The notes beneath the pieces were generated by a model, which worked only from the letters and a program-made list of their open reading frames with translations, was not told the DNA's origin and made no database searches. The translations under genes were made by a program, and so were the position numbers. A DNA stretch of 64,000 bases from Algibacter amylolyticus (GTDB lineage: Bacteria; Bacteroidota; Bacteroidia; Flavobacteriales; Flavobacteriaceae), in contig NZ_JACHGE010000007.1 in assembly GCF_014202225.1 (NCBI RefSeq), positions 87,900 to 151,899 on the forward strand, in the 5' to 3' direction. The first letter of the stretch is position 1. The number at the start of each line of letters is the position of its first letter. This document shows, piece by piece, positions 27,703 through 36,436 of this stretch.

Positions 27703-28758
27703 ATGCTAACAAAGCAATTCATTTTAAAAAAAATAGGACAGGTAATACTCCACGTTGCCTTTTGGTGTGGAGTCTTGCTGTTTTACACCTATTTTTTTGG
27801 TGTGGATAGTAGCGACTTTAGTTATGTATTATCCTTCTCCCTGTTTTTAATGCCTATTACTGTTGCAACAACCTATGTTTTTATTTATAAAATAATACCA
27901 GAATACCTGGTTACAAAACGCTATGCTTTATTTGGGTTGTACAGTTTATACGCCTTAATTATATCAACGTATCTTATTTTATTATCTGTGTTTTACGGCT
28001 TAGTTTACCTTTCTAATTTTAAGTATGCTAATATGGCGCCCATAAGCAAAAGCTTATTGTTAGTGGCTATTGCAGTTTACTTGGTAGTTGTTATAGTAAG
28101 CGCTTTTAAGCTTTTAAAACTAAATTTAAAACATACCGAAGACACAAAAATATTAGAAACTAAAATTCTTGAAACCCAACTAAAACTAAAAGAGCAAGAG
28201 TTAAATTATTTGAAGATGCAAATTCACCCACATTTTCTATTTAACACCTTAAATACCATGTATGGTTTTGCTTTAAAGAAAGCGGACGAAACGCCCGAAA
28301 TGATTTTAAAGCTTTCAAATTTGTTAGATTATTTATTGTATCAAGTAGATAAACCTTTTGTTTCGCTTAATGATGAAATACATCATATTAACGATTATAT
28401 AGAGTTGGAAAAAATGCGTTTTAATAACACGCTACACATAGATTTTAAAACTGAAAACATACTTACAGAAACTAACATTGCCCCTATGCTCCTACTGCCC
28501 TTTGTAGAAAACAGTTTTAAACATGGCAGTTTAAAAAATGGTATTCTAACCGTAAACATCAATTTGTATTGCGAAAATAAAAGCCTCTTTTTTACTATTG
28601 AAAACACTAGTAATGCTAATACCGCTTCAGAAAACGGCATAGGTTTAGACAACATTAAAAAGCGATTAGATTTACTCTATAAAAACCAATACACGCTTAA
28701 CATTAATAATGAAAACGGATTATTTAAGGTACATTTAAAGCTTAATATGGTTAATTAA
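27703..28758 (+). CDS. LytS/YehU-type sensor histidine kinase
   Basis: A 351-residue membrane kinase with four helices (about 15-35, 42-63, 75-103 and 117-137), a short coiled coil and the His_kinase domain (PF06580 type) containing HPHFLFNTLNTMYG (175-188). The ATP-binding part includes LLPFVENSFKHG and GIGLDNIKKRLDLLY. No extracytoplasmic sensor domain is seen, so the signal is probably sensed within the membrane. Its stop overlaps the start of the LytTR regulator gene by one base (TAATG), so the two are translated together. Confidence 0.92.
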   Translation: MLTKQFILKKIGQVILHVAFWCGVLLFYTYFFGVDSSDFSYVLSFSLFLMPITVATTYVFIYKIIPEYLVTKRYALFGLYSLYALIISTYLILLSVFYGLVYLSNFKYANMAPISKSLLLVAIAVYLVVVIVSAFKLLKLNLKHTEDTKILETKILETQLKLKEQELNYLKMQIHPHFLFNTLNTMYGFALKKADETPEMILKLSNLLDYLLYQVDKPFVSLNDEIHHINDYIELEKMRFNNTLHIDFKTENILTETNIAPMLLLPFVENSFKHGSLKNGILTVNINLYCENKSLFFTIENTSNANTASENGIGLDNIKKRLDLLYKNQYTLNINNENGLFKVHLKLNMVN

Positions 28759-29474
28759 TGACAGCAAGTAAAGACATATCGTGCATTATTATTGATGATG
28801 AAGCTATTGCTAGAGAGGTAATCGCAACGCATGTTGCTAAAATTCCAAAAATTACTATTGTAAAGCATTGCAGGAATGCTATTGAAGCTTTTAATGCGCT
28901 AAGGGAACATAAAGTCGATTTAATTTTTCTGGATATAAATATGCCCGAAATCTCAGGTATTTCGTTTGCAAAATCTATAAATACCGATGTTAAAATAATA
29001 TTTACCACCGCCTATCGTGATTATGCCGTTGAAGGTTTTGAGTTGCAAGCGGTAGATTATTTATTAAAACCCATTTCTTTTGATAGATTGCTAAAAGCGG
29101 TAAATAACTATTTTGATATCTATACGCAAGCCAGTTCAATGGAACAAACCCAAACAGTTAATAACAATTTTATGTTTGTGCGTGCAGATAGACGTATGAT
29201 AAAAATTGATTTTGAATCTATTATTTATATTGAAAGCTATAGCGATTACATTAAAATTCATTTAGCCAATAAAACCATAGTAACTAGAGAAACTATTAGC
29301 GCTATAGAAGCCAAACTACCTAATGCTCATTTTTTAAGAATTCACAGATCTTATATAATAGCATTAAAGCATATAGAATCTTTTACTAACGAAGAAATAA
29401 CCATTAATAACATCGCTTTAACCATAAGTAGAAGTTACAAAAAGGATGTATTAAAGATTTTAGAAAAGTTCTAA
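28758..29474 (+). CDS. LytTR-family response regulator
   Basis: A 238-residue response regulator. The receiver domain has D13-D14 and phospho-acceptor D59 (LIFLDINMPEISG). The C-terminal LytTR DNA-binding domain shows FVRADRRMIKIDFESIIYIES and the conserved FLRIHRSYIIALKHI. It is coupled to the LytS-type kinase by a one-base overlap. LytTR proteins bind direct-repeat sites; the dyad-rich region upstream of the kinase gene may include its own targets. Confidence 0.93.
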   Translation: MTASKDISCIIIDDEAIAREVIATHVAKIPKITIVKHCRNAIEAFNALREHKVDLIFLDINMPEISGISFAKSINTDVKIIFTTAYRDYAVEGFELQAVDYLLKPISFDRLLKAVNNYFDIYTQASSMEQTQTVNNNFMFVRADRRMIKIDFESIIYIESYSDYIKIHLANKTIVTRETISAIEAKLPNAHFLRIHRSYIIALKHIESFTNEEITINNIALTISRSYKKDVLKILEKF

Positions 29475-29485
29475 AAACCAAAAAA

Positions 29486-29509
29486 CCCTTTCCAAATTAA
29501 TGAAAAGGG
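29486..29509. terminator. Bidirectional terminator between LytTR regulator and sigma factor
   Basis: CCCTTT (29486-29491) pairs with AAAGGG (29504-29509). A-rich sequence to the left gives a T run on the minus strand, which is the stronger side; the plus side has only ATTTAAAT. It can end both converging transcripts. Confidence 0.4.
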
Positions 29510-29543
29510 ATTTAAATATAGAAAGTTTCAATATTAACAAGTA

Positions 29544-29570
29544 TTAACCAACCAAATTAACCCTAACTTA
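29544..29570. repeat. AACCAACC...AACCCTAAC repeat, copy 1
   Basis: This 27-bp sequence recurs at 30442-30469 with only a two-base indel. Both copies lie just beyond the 3' ends of minus-strand genes (the second sigma factor and the MscS gene). A looser relative, in opposite orientation, lies just before the MscS start (31324-31341). Confidence 0.45.
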
Positions 29571-29611
29571 TAGAAAACTCTGTTTATATATAACTAACTA
29601 CAATTTACTTG

Positions 29612-30142
29612 TTATACCAGAGCACAAGTATTAACTAACTTTTCTTTTGCTCTTTTTATTCTCATTTTAACTGCACTTGTTCCAAGCCCCATAACCTCTT
29701 CAATATTTTTAATAGACAAATCGCTTTGGTATTTCAATAATAAAATTGATTTATCTTCAGCAGAAATCATACTTAAACCGTAGTTTAATTTATCAACCAA
29801 ATCTTGGTTGCTATAACTTTCTTCAGTTAAATCGGCTGCATCATAATAATCAGGAAAACGCTTTTCGTATTTTTTTACTTTACTTCTAGATAAATAATTT
29901 ACACAATGATTATATGTAAAAGAGTATACCCAAGTTGAGAATTTAGAATCTCCTTTAAAACTTGAAAGTTTTACATATAACTTTAAAAAGATGTCTTGAG
30001 TTAAATCTTTAGCTTCGTCTTCATCGTTTACAAAAGAATAACATTTATTGTAAATACGCTTTGAAAATCTATCGTATAAAATTTCAAATAAAGCTGAATC
30101 GTTTTTTACTACTATTGCGGATACTAATTGTTCGTCTGTCAA
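29612..30142 (-). CDS. ECF-type RNA polymerase sigma factor
   Basis: A 176-residue sigma-70 factor with regions 2 and 4 only. Region 2 has YDRFSKRIYNKCYSFVNDEDEAKDLTQDIF and FSTWVYSFTYNHCVNYL; region 4 has LLLKYQSDLSIKNIEEVMGLGTSAVKMRIKRAKEKL. The start is TTG at 30142 within TTAATTTTG; no ATG is available. It is a close paralogue of the sigma factor at 31520-32095, with the mechanosensitive channel gene between them. No anti-sigma factor is adjacent. The controlled genes are not known. Confidence 0.9.
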   Translation of the reverse strand: MTDEQLVSAIVVKNDSALFEILYDRFSKRIYNKCYSFVNDEDEAKDLTQDIFLKLYVKLSSFKGDSKFSTWVYSFTYNHCVNYLSRSKVKKYEKRFPDYYDAADLTEESYSNQDLVDKLNYGLSMISAEDKSILLLKYQSDLSIKNIEEVMGLGTSAVKMRIKRAKEKLVNTCALV

Positions 30143-30364
30143 AATTAAAAGGGTTATTGGTTATTTATACTCCAATATTACAGAATAGATACCCCGATGA
30201 ACTTTTTAAGCAAAATTGGTTAACCAAATCGATTAAAGACATATTTAATCGTTTAAAAGTATTTATTTATGACAGAAAAAACCTATTTTAATGATTTTAA
30301 GTAAATTTAAAAAAAAATAAATCTATTAAATTCATCCCGTTTCAATACTTTTTTAAATAAAAAA

Positions 30365-30402
30365 ACCTCTTAAGTTATGATGAAACTCATAACGAAAGAG
30401 GT
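30365..30402 (-). terminator. Strong intrinsic terminator of the sigma/small-protein/MscS operon
   Basis: ACCTCTT and GTTATGA pair with TCATAAC and AAGAGGT, giving two 7-bp perfect helices separated by a 2x2 internal loop (AA/GA) with a TGAAAC loop. On the minus strand it is followed by a run of T residues (30364 downward). It lies 70 bp past the MscS stop. Confidence 0.7.
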
Positions 30403-30441
30403 GTAATATAAGAGTAGAGAGTTTTTCGGTGTACAGAAAAG

Positions 30442-30469
30442 TAACCAACCAAATTTTAACCCTAACTTA
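30442..30469. repeat. AACCAACC...AACCCTAAC repeat, copy 2
   Basis: Near-identical to 29544-29570 apart from two extra T residues. It ends 3 bp before the stop codon of the MscS-like gene. Confidence 0.45.
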
Positions 30470-30472
30470 AAG

Positions 30473-31300
30473 TTAATCCTGTATACTTACTTGACTCTCT
30501 ACAATATCTTTAATTGGTACTATTAATTTTCCTTCTTCAGTTTTAATGGTTACGGTTATCCCGTCAATAGATTCAATACTTCCTTTTAAATTATTGAATT
30601 CTATTTTCTGACCTAACTCGTATGTTTTTCTAGTATAAAAAGTTCTTAGCAAATCGGCTACTACCTTTTGTGCTCCTAAACCTAAAGCTAGTGCAAAGGC
30701 TATTAAAAAGGCCGCCAAAATCATGGTTAAATTGCTCGTTATTATCTCGGTATCTATACCCGCTTGATTTAGTGCTGTAATGGATACAAAAATTAAAATA
30801 AGAAAAAAGACTACCTGACTAATCATTTTTGCTCCAGATAAATCCATGGATTCAAAAAATGATTTTATACCTTTCTTAATAAGGTTAGCAAGTATTAATC
30901 CTACTGTAAAAATTACTAAGGCTGCAAATAACTGTGGTAATAAGCCTAACAAGTTGCTAATTTGCTCTGAGATCATAGTAAGGTTCATAATATCCGATGC
31001 CATAATAAATAGCATGATATACATTACCCATTTAACAAAACTCGACACAATTTTTATGGTGTCGAAATTTAGTTTTTTGCCTTCTACAATTTCTATTTCG
31101 TTAATAGCATCATCTAACTTTTCTGCCTTAGCAAGCTTTAAAGCTTTTTTAATAATCTTAACTATTAATTTTGTTATTAGCCATCCAAATACAAGTACAA
31201 TGATGGTACCTATTATATTTGGAAATATTTTTGATATTTCAAGCCACATCGTTGTTAAAGATTCCATGGCCATGTCTTTCCATTGTGTTGCTTTATCCAT
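30473..31300 (-). CDS. Mechanosensitive ion channel, small-conductance (MscS) family
   Basis: A 275-residue inner-membrane channel that would release solutes on hypo-osmotic shock. Helices occur at about 16-40, 70-90, 100-125, 140-160 and 175-205. The pore helix region (MILAAFLIAFALALGLGAQKVVADLLRTFY) has the alanine/glycine pattern of MscS TM3. A short beta domain follows (ELGQKIEFNNLKGSIESIDGITVTIKTEEGK), with no large C-terminal cage. It is the third gene of a run: ECF sigma factor, 59-residue protein, channel. That suggests the sigma factor or its signal is linked to envelope or osmotic stress. Confidence 0.9.
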   Translation of the reverse strand: MDKATQWKDMAMESLTTMWLEISKIFPNIIGTIIVLVFGWLITKLIVKIIKKALKLAKAEKLDDAINEIEIVEGKKLNFDTIKIVSSFVKWVMYIMLFIMASDIMNLTMISEQISNLLGLLPQLFAALVIFTVGLILANLIKKGIKSFFESMDLSGAKMISQVVFFLILIFVSITALNQAGIDTEIITSNLTMILAAFLIAFALALGLGAQKVVADLLRTFYTRKTYELGQKIEFNNLKGSIESIDGITVTIKTEEGKLIVPIKDIVESQVSIQD

Positions 31301-31340
31301 AATTATTAATTTTTTTGTTAGGGTTGTTGTTGGTTAAATT

Positions 31341-31520
31341 TTAATTATCGGAATTTCTATTTTTCATTACAGTTTCTATAACATCTCCTATATTATATGA
31401 AAATAATGACGCCAAATCCATTATAAGCTTTGCCATAGCAATATCGCTCATTACCTTGTTCTTAAGTTCCGGTGGAACTTCTTTAAGGGGCTGGTCTATT
31501 AATTTGAATGGATCTTCCAT
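31341..31520 (-). CDS. Small 59-residue protein coupled to the ECF sigma factor
   Basis: An ATG at 31518-31520 overlaps the sigma-factor stop by one base (TAATG), and the frame runs 59 codons to TAA at 31341-31343. The product begins MEDPFKLIDQPLKEVPPELK and continues as a mainly helical stretch (MSDIAMAKLIMDLASLFSYNIGDVIETVMKN). It has no signal peptide and no strong membrane helix. I do not recognise a named family. The overlap and position argue for a real gene translated with the sigma factor; an adaptor or anti-sigma-like role is possible but only inferred. The channel gene starts 40 bp downstream. Confidence 0.75.
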   Translation of the reverse strand: MEDPFKLIDQPLKEVPPELKNKVMSDIAMAKLIMDLASLFSYNIGDVIETVMKNRNSDN

Positions 31521-32095
31521 TATTTCTGGTTTTCGTTATACACTGCTATTAGCTTATCCTTAGCACGTTTAATTCGCATTTTAACCGCACTTTCTCCAAT
31601 CTCCATAGCATTTACAATTTCCTTTATAGAAAGGTTATCTTGATACTTCATCAATAAAATCATCTTCTCTTCTGGAGAAATTAATTCTAATGCCACTTTC
31701 AATCTATCAACCTTCATACTAAGGAAACTACTATCGTCTTCCTCTTCTTCTGAAAGATTTTCTATATCCTTATAATCAACCGACTGTTTTTCAAATTTTT
31801 TAGCTGTATTTCTTGTTACATAATTAACACAGTGATTATATGAAAAAGCATAAAGCCAAGTTGAAAACTTAGATTTTCCTTTAAAACTAGCCAATTTAAC
31901 AAACAGCTTTAAAAATATATCCTGAGTTAAATCTTTAGCTTCATCGCCATCTTTTGCAAACCCATAGCATTTGTTATAAACTAACGTAGCGTACCTATCA
32001 TATAAGGTTTCAAAAAGCAAAGTATTATTAGTCTCCACTATCGCTTCCACTAATTCCTCGTCAGTTAGATTATTTATGTTGTTAAGGGTTTTCAA
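31520..32095 (-). CDS. ECF-type RNA polymerase sigma factor
   Basis: A 191-residue sigma-70 factor closely resembling the one at 29612-30142. Shared segments include DEAKDLTQDIFLKL, FSTWLYAFSYNHCVNYV and SAVKMRIKRAKDKL. It differs by a more acidic linker (NLSEEEEDDSS) between regions 2 and 4. The start is TTG at 32095 in the same TAATTTTG context as its paralogue; an in-frame stop lies five codons upstream, so no ATG is possible. It is translationally coupled to a 59-residue protein and probably co-transcribed with the MscS-like channel. Confidence 0.9.
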   Translation of the reverse strand: MKTLNNINNLTDEELVEAIVETNNTLLFETLYDRYATLVYNKCYGFAKDGDEAKDLTQDIFLKLFVKLASFKGKSKFSTWLYAFSYNHCVNYVTRNTAKKFEKQSVDYKDIENLSEEEEDDSSFLSMKVDRLKVALELISPEEKMILLMKYQDNLSIKEIVNAMEIGESAVKMRIKRAKDKLIAVYNENQK

Positions 32096-32349
32096 AATTA
32101 GCTTTCGCTATTTAGTTGTTATAGGGATTAAGACACAACCTTTTGTAAAGAGTCACAAAAAATAGTAGATATTCAAAAATTACTTACAGATTTACAGGCG
32201 ATTCAACGGATTTTATCTGTTTCTAATCTATAATCATTTAAATAACACTGTTTTAATGGATTTTTATTGATGCATTATACTATAATAATAAATGAAATTA
32301 AACTTTTGTTAAGGCGCGTTTTAATGCCTAAACTTATTAGGGATATTCC

Positions 32350-32357
32350 TAAATTTG
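32350..32357 (+). promoter_or_regulatory. Putative -7 box for the S1/P1 nuclease gene
   Basis: TAAATTTG fits TAnnTTTG and lies 16 bp before the ATG. No good -33 TTG at 17-23 bp. The rest of the 278-bp gap upstream, back to the sigma factor, shows no gene. Confidence 0.35.
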
Positions 32358-32373
32358 CTCAAAATCAATATTT

Positions 32374-33156
32374 ATGAAATTCTTTTACACCTGCTTAATT
32401 GTTACTTTTTTTGTTTTACCTTTTAAAAGTCATGCCTTTGATGATTTTTGGGGAGCCACTGGCCACCGTGTTGTTGGTAAAATAGCCGACGATCATTTAT
32501 GTGGAAAAACAAAAAGACAAGTTAAACGCCTTTTAAAAAGAAAGTCGCTAGCTTTCGTATCTACATTTGCCGATGAAATAAAATCTGATAAGCGCTACAA
32601 TGAATTTTATACTTGGCACTATATTAATATGTCTCATGAAGAAAACTATGAAGACTCGAGAGTAAACCCAAAAGGCGATTTAATTACAGGCATTGAATAT
32701 TGCAAAAAAATTATAAGTGATAAAAATGCTACGGATGATGATAAAGCGTTTTACTTAAAACTATTAATACATTTAGTGGGCGATTTACACCAACCTATGC
32801 ACGTAGGCTTACAAGAAGATAAAGGAGGTAACGATTTTAAAGTACAATGGTTTTATGAAGATTCAAATTTACACCGTATTTGGGATTCTGAAATGATTGA
32901 GAGTTTCAATATGAGTTATAATGAACTTGCCGAAAACGCAGATGTTTTATCTAAGAAGCAAGTAAAAGCTATTCAAGAAGGAACTGTTGTTGATTGGGTA
33001 AACGAAACGCACGAACTTACTAAAAAGGTATATGCGTCTGCGAAACCAGGTGATAACTTAAAATACCGTTACTCTTACGAAAACTTTAATACCGTTAGAA
33101 GCCAGTTACAAATTGCTGGCATTCGTTTGGCTAAGGTTTTAAATGATTTGTTTTAA
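32374..33156 (+). CDS. Secreted S1/P1-type zinc nuclease
   Basis: A 260-residue exported endonuclease that cleaves single-stranded DNA and RNA, likely for scavenging phosphate or nucleotides. A signal peptide covers about 1-21 (KFFYTCLIVTFFVLPFKSHA). Ligands for the three zinc ions are present: W26, H31, D67, H82, H133, D137, H143 or H139, and D154 within GGND; H167 to D171 (LHRIWD) complete the family pattern. The mature N-terminal tryptophan normally coordinates zinc; here four residues may precede it after cleavage. Confidence 0.92.
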   Translation: MKFFYTCLIVTFFVLPFKSHAFDDFWGATGHRVVGKIADDHLCGKTKRQVKRLLKRKSLAFVSTFADEIKSDKRYNEFYTWHYINMSHEENYEDSRVNPKGDLITGIEYCKKIISDKNATDDDKAFYLKLLIHLVGDLHQPMHVGLQEDKGGNDFKVQWFYEDSNLHRIWDSEMIESFNMSYNELAENADVLSKKQVKAIQEGTVVDWVNETHELTKKVYASAKPGDNLKYRYSYENFNTVRSQLQIAGIRLAKVLNDLF

Positions 33157-33181
33157 CAAAAAATAACTTATATATTAAATT

Positions 33182-33219
33182 AAAAAGGCTGAATTTAATT
33201 ATTAAAGTCAGCCTTTTTT
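33182..33219. terminator. Bidirectional intrinsic terminator
   Basis: AAAAAGGCTGA (33182-33192) pairs with TCAGCCTTTTT (33208-33218), with T runs on both strands. It separates the converging nuclease and lpd genes. Confidence 0.7.
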
Positions 33220-33227
33220 ATTATAAG

Positions 33228-33247
33228 ATTCCTGCCTTCGCAGGAAT
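33228..33247. repeat. ATTCCTGC-CTTC-GCAGGAAT hairpin abutting the lpd stop
   Basis: A perfect 8-bp stem with a 4-base loop; its last base is the first base of the lpd stop codon on the plus strand. This hairpin sequence is a common short repeat in related genomes, to my recollection. It may strengthen termination or protect the lpd mRNA end. Confidence 0.45.
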
Positions 33248-34647
33248 TAGATATGTAACGCTCTATCTTCAGTGGCAGCTAAGGCCGCTTCTTTAATAGC
33301 TTCTGTAAATGTTGGGTGTGCGTGAGACATACGAGAAACATCTTCGGCAGAGGCTCTGTATTCCATAGCAACAACAGCTTCGGCAATCATATCTGCAGCA
33401 CGAGCTCCAATCATATGTACACCTAAAATTTCATCGGTAGTTTTATCTGCAAGAATTTTCACAAAACCATCTAAATCCATACTTGCTCTACTTCTACCTA
33501 AAGCACGCATTGGAAAAGATCCTACTTTATAATCGACACCTGCTTCCTTAAGTTGCTCTTCTGTTTTACCAACAGCAGCTACTTCTGGCCATGTATAAAC
33601 AACACCAGGTATTAAGTTATAATCAATATGTGGTTTTTGTCCTGCTAAAGTTTCGGCTACAAAAACACCTTCTTCTTCTGCCTTGTGCGCCAACATAGCA
33701 CCTTTAACAACATCGCCAATAGCATATATGTTTGATGCAGATGTTTGTAAATGCGCATTTACTTCAACACGACCTCTATCGTCTAATTTTACTCCTGCAG
33801 CTTCAGTATTTAAACCATCTGTATACGGCTTACGCCCTACAGAAACTAAACAGTAGTCGCCTTTAAACTCAACTTCTTCTCCTTTTTTGTTATCGGCTTT
33901 TACAATTACTTCATCGCCTACGCGCTCTACCGATTTCACTTTATGAGAAACCTGCATTTTAAACTTCGCTTTTTTGAAAACTTTGTTTAATTCTTTAGAT
34001 AAGCCAGCATCCATTGTAGGAATAATTCTATCCATATACTCAACAACAGTAACTTCCGCACCTAAACGACGGTAAACTTGACCTAGCTCTAAACCAATAA
34101 CACCACCACCAATAACTATTAAATGCTTAGGGATTTCTTTAAGTTTTAAAGCTTCGGTTGATGTTATGATGCGTTCTTTATCAATATTTATAAATGGTAA
34201 GTTTGAAGGCTTACTACCTGTAGCAATAATGGTGTTTTTTGCTTCAATCTCGGTAGTTTCCTCTCCGTTAATAGTAATGTGAGTGGCATCTTTAAAGCTT
34301 CCTAAACCTTGGTACACATCAATATTGTTTTTCTTCATTAAAAAATCAATACCTCCAGTGGTTTGGTCTACAACAGCTTGTTTACGAGCAATCATTTTCT
34401 CTAAATTCACTTTTACCTCACCAGGGATTTCAATACCATGCTCTTCAAAATGCTTTACCGCATCGTCGTAATGGTGCGAAGAATCTAAAAGTGCTTTACT
34501 TGGTATACAACCTACATTTAAACAGGTTCCTCCTAATGTTGAGTATTTTTCTATAATGGCCGTTTTCATGCCTAATTGTGCGCAACGTATAGCTGCAACA
34601 TATCCTCCGGGTCCAGAACCAATAATGGCTACATCGTATGAATTCAT
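33247..34647 (-). CDS. lpdA: Dihydrolipoyl dehydrogenase (E3)
   Basis: FAD- and NAD-dependent E3 component of 2-oxoacid dehydrogenase complexes. The 466-residue protein has FAD-binding GSGPGGYVAAIR (10-21), the redox disulfide C42-C47 (GGTCLNVGC), NAD-binding VIGGGVIGLELGQVY and the catalytic dyad H444-E449 (HAHPTFTE). It has no lipoyl domain. It is a single-gene unit with a -7 box at 34686-34693 and a terminator at its 3' end. Confidence 0.96.
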   Translation of the reverse strand: MNSYDVAIIGSGPGGYVAAIRCAQLGMKTAIIEKYSTLGGTCLNVGCIPSKALLDSSHHYDDAVKHFEEHGIEIPGEVKVNLEKMIARKQAVVDQTTGGIDFLMKKNNIDVYQGLGSFKDATHITINGEETTEIEAKNTIIATGSKPSNLPFINIDKERIITSTEALKLKEIPKHLIVIGGGVIGLELGQVYRRLGAEVTVVEYMDRIIPTMDAGLSKELNKVFKKAKFKMQVSHKVKSVERVGDEVIVKADNKKGEEVEFKGDYCLVSVGRKPYTDGLNTEAAGVKLDDRGRVEVNAHLQTSASNIYAIGDVVKGAMLAHKAEEEGVFVAETLAGQKPHIDYNLIPGVVYTWPEVAAVGKTEEQLKEAGVDYKVGSFPMRALGRSRASMDLDGFVKILADKTTDEILGVHMIGARAADMIAEAVVAMEYRASAEDVSRMSHAHPTFTEAIKEAALAATEDRALHI

Positions 34648-34685
34648 ATAATAATTTTGAGATTTTCTATTTATAAATCGAAAAT

Positions 34686-34693
34686 CAAAAATA
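34686..34693 (-). promoter_or_regulatory. Putative -7 box for lpdA
   Basis: Minus-strand TATTTTTG matches TAnnTTTG, 38 bp before the ATG. No -33 TTG at normal spacing. Confidence 0.3.
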
Positions 34694-34742
34694 CGAATTT
34701 AGATTCAAGGTAATTAATGGATTAACAGTTTTTTTGAGGAAA

Positions 34743-36338
34743 TTAATCTAATTTATAAATATCTTTAAGAATCCACTCCAACTCGGTATCAATTCCCGAT
34801 TGAATATCAATTAAATTAGGTAACACCTCTACATCTGGTTTAATGCCATAACCATCTGGATTTTGCTTTTGTGGCGCTTCTATTTGCATTAAGCCCATGC
34901 CTACTTTAACTTGAGAAACAGGTAATCTATAAATTTTAAAAACGCCTGCTACCGTTCCATTATACGCACCTCCAGTTTCTTCCCCTATAAATGTAGCGCG
35001 CTTTGTAGCTTTTAAATGGGTTGAGAGTATTGAGGATGCCGAAAATGAATTACCATTTATCAAGACAAACAACTTTCCGGTATATGCTAATGGCTTAGGA
35101 GCTTTAATTCTAGTGTACTTATTAAAATCAAAATAGATTTTATCGTTATGTTTTTTAGTTTTTATTAAACTATAAGTCGCAACCACGGGATAAAACAATG
35201 AACCAATTATTTTTATACTATTAGGTGTGGTATTACTCATAACAGATTTTATAAATGGCGTCCTATTCGTTACCTCACTTTCTTTAATAAATTGAAACGG
35301 TTTATTAGCTAAATAACCATATAAGTAATCAATTTCGGCTATTCTTCCACCTCCATTATCTCTTAAATCTAGAACAAAGTGGGAGGTGTTTTTGGCATCT
35401 ATTTTAGCAAAACTTTCTTTATAAAAACGTTTATAATTGCCGTTGGTAAAACTTCTTAATTTCATATAGGCTATGGAGCTATCTTTTCCTATGTATTTAA
35501 AATTTCTGGTAAAGTTTTTATCCTTCGGTATATACCCTCGTTTCCTTTTTTGTTTTCTAAATTGTTTTTTTGCTAGTCTATTTTCTTTTTTATCCTCTAG
35601 ACTACGTTTTTTAGGTTTTATGTCTTCCGCGGAAGCGCTAATGGAATCCTTATTCTCTTTTTTTGGATTTTTATCGATGCGCCTTAATACTTTTGAAAAT
35701 ACAGAATCCTTAGCTTTAAAAGTTAACTGTAAACTATCTAGAAACCCTTTATCTCTGTAATAATACAATGCAAAGGTTTTGGACACATATCTGTTATACA
35801 GTGTTTTATTATAACCATCGGAAGCAAAACGTGTTTTATAAACTTCTGCCAATTTTGTTGCCGACTCGCCATTAATACTCACAATTTCTTTTCCTATTAA
35901 AGTAGAATCGTTTCCCTTATAATTTTTTACCCAAAGTTTACCGTCTAGATAAACAACATCTAAATCGTAAAACTCAAATTTTTTCTTTTTTAATGCCTTA
36001 AGTTCCTTTCTTGTAAACCGCTTACCTTCTAGCCCTACCGAAACATGACCTTGCTTAACTTGTGCCACAACGGGAGCTAATTGCTTATAAAACGCTCTGG
36101 AATCCATAGGCCGATTAATGGATTGCTTTAAACTATCAAACTTAAAATCTAAAACCGCTTTAGGTGTGTATTGATATAACTTAGGATGATGGCGTTTAAG
36201 TTGCTTATATAACTTATCGATATCTAGATGTAAGTCTTGTACCGTATGCAACTTGGTAATTTGTGTATTATGTTTTTCAATACTCTTACAAGACACCAAA
36301 AAGACCAATAATATAAATGTATAACACATTTTTTTCAT
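34743..36338 (-). CDS. S41-family peptidase lipoprotein
   Basis: A 531-residue envelope protease. The N-terminus is a lipoprotein signal (KKMCYTFILLVFLVSCKS; lipid-modified Cys probably residue 17). A PDZ-like segment (GKEIVSINGESATKLAEVY) precedes the tail-specific-protease core: SIAYMKLRSF, FVLDLRDNGGG, LINGNSFSASSILSTHLKA with the likely nucleophile serine, and FIGEETGG. A strongly basic insertion of about 55 residues (about 215-270, rich in K, R, D, S) splits the PDZ part from the core. The substrate is unknown. Confidence 0.87.
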   Translation of the reverse strand: MKKMCYTFILLVFLVSCKSIEKHNTQITKLHTVQDLHLDIDKLYKQLKRHHPKLYQYTPKAVLDFKFDSLKQSINRPMDSRAFYKQLAPVVAQVKQGHVSVGLEGKRFTRKELKALKKKKFEFYDLDVVYLDGKLWVKNYKGNDSTLIGKEIVSINGESATKLAEVYKTRFASDGYNKTLYNRYVSKTFALYYYRDKGFLDSLQLTFKAKDSVFSKVLRRIDKNPKKENKDSISASAEDIKPKKRSLEDKKENRLAKKQFRKQKRKRGYIPKDKNFTRNFKYIGKDSSIAYMKLRSFTNGNYKRFYKESFAKIDAKNTSHFVLDLRDNGGGRIAEIDYLYGYLANKPFQFIKESEVTNRTPFIKSVMSNTTPNSIKIIGSLFYPVVATYSLIKTKKHNDKIYFDFNKYTRIKAPKPLAYTGKLFVLINGNSFSASSILSTHLKATKRATFIGEETGGAYNGTVAGVFKIYRLPVSQVKVGMGLMQIEAPQKQNPDGYGIKPDVEVLPNLIDIQSGIDTELEWILKDIYKLD

Positions 36339-36422
36339 GCTTACTAAAATAGTGCTTCTGGTTAAATCTTTATTATCTATTAATGTTTGTTTAACTTTTA
36401 ATTAAATTCGAATGAAATTCTG

Positions 36423-36430
36423 TAATTTTG
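36423..36430 (+). promoter_or_regulatory. Putative -7 box for smpB, very close to the start codon
   Basis: TAATTTTG fits TAnnTTTG and ends only 6 bp before the smpB ATG. If used, the transcript would begin at or next to the start codon, making it leaderless or nearly so. Confidence 0.4.
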
Positions 36431-36436
36431 TACGGC

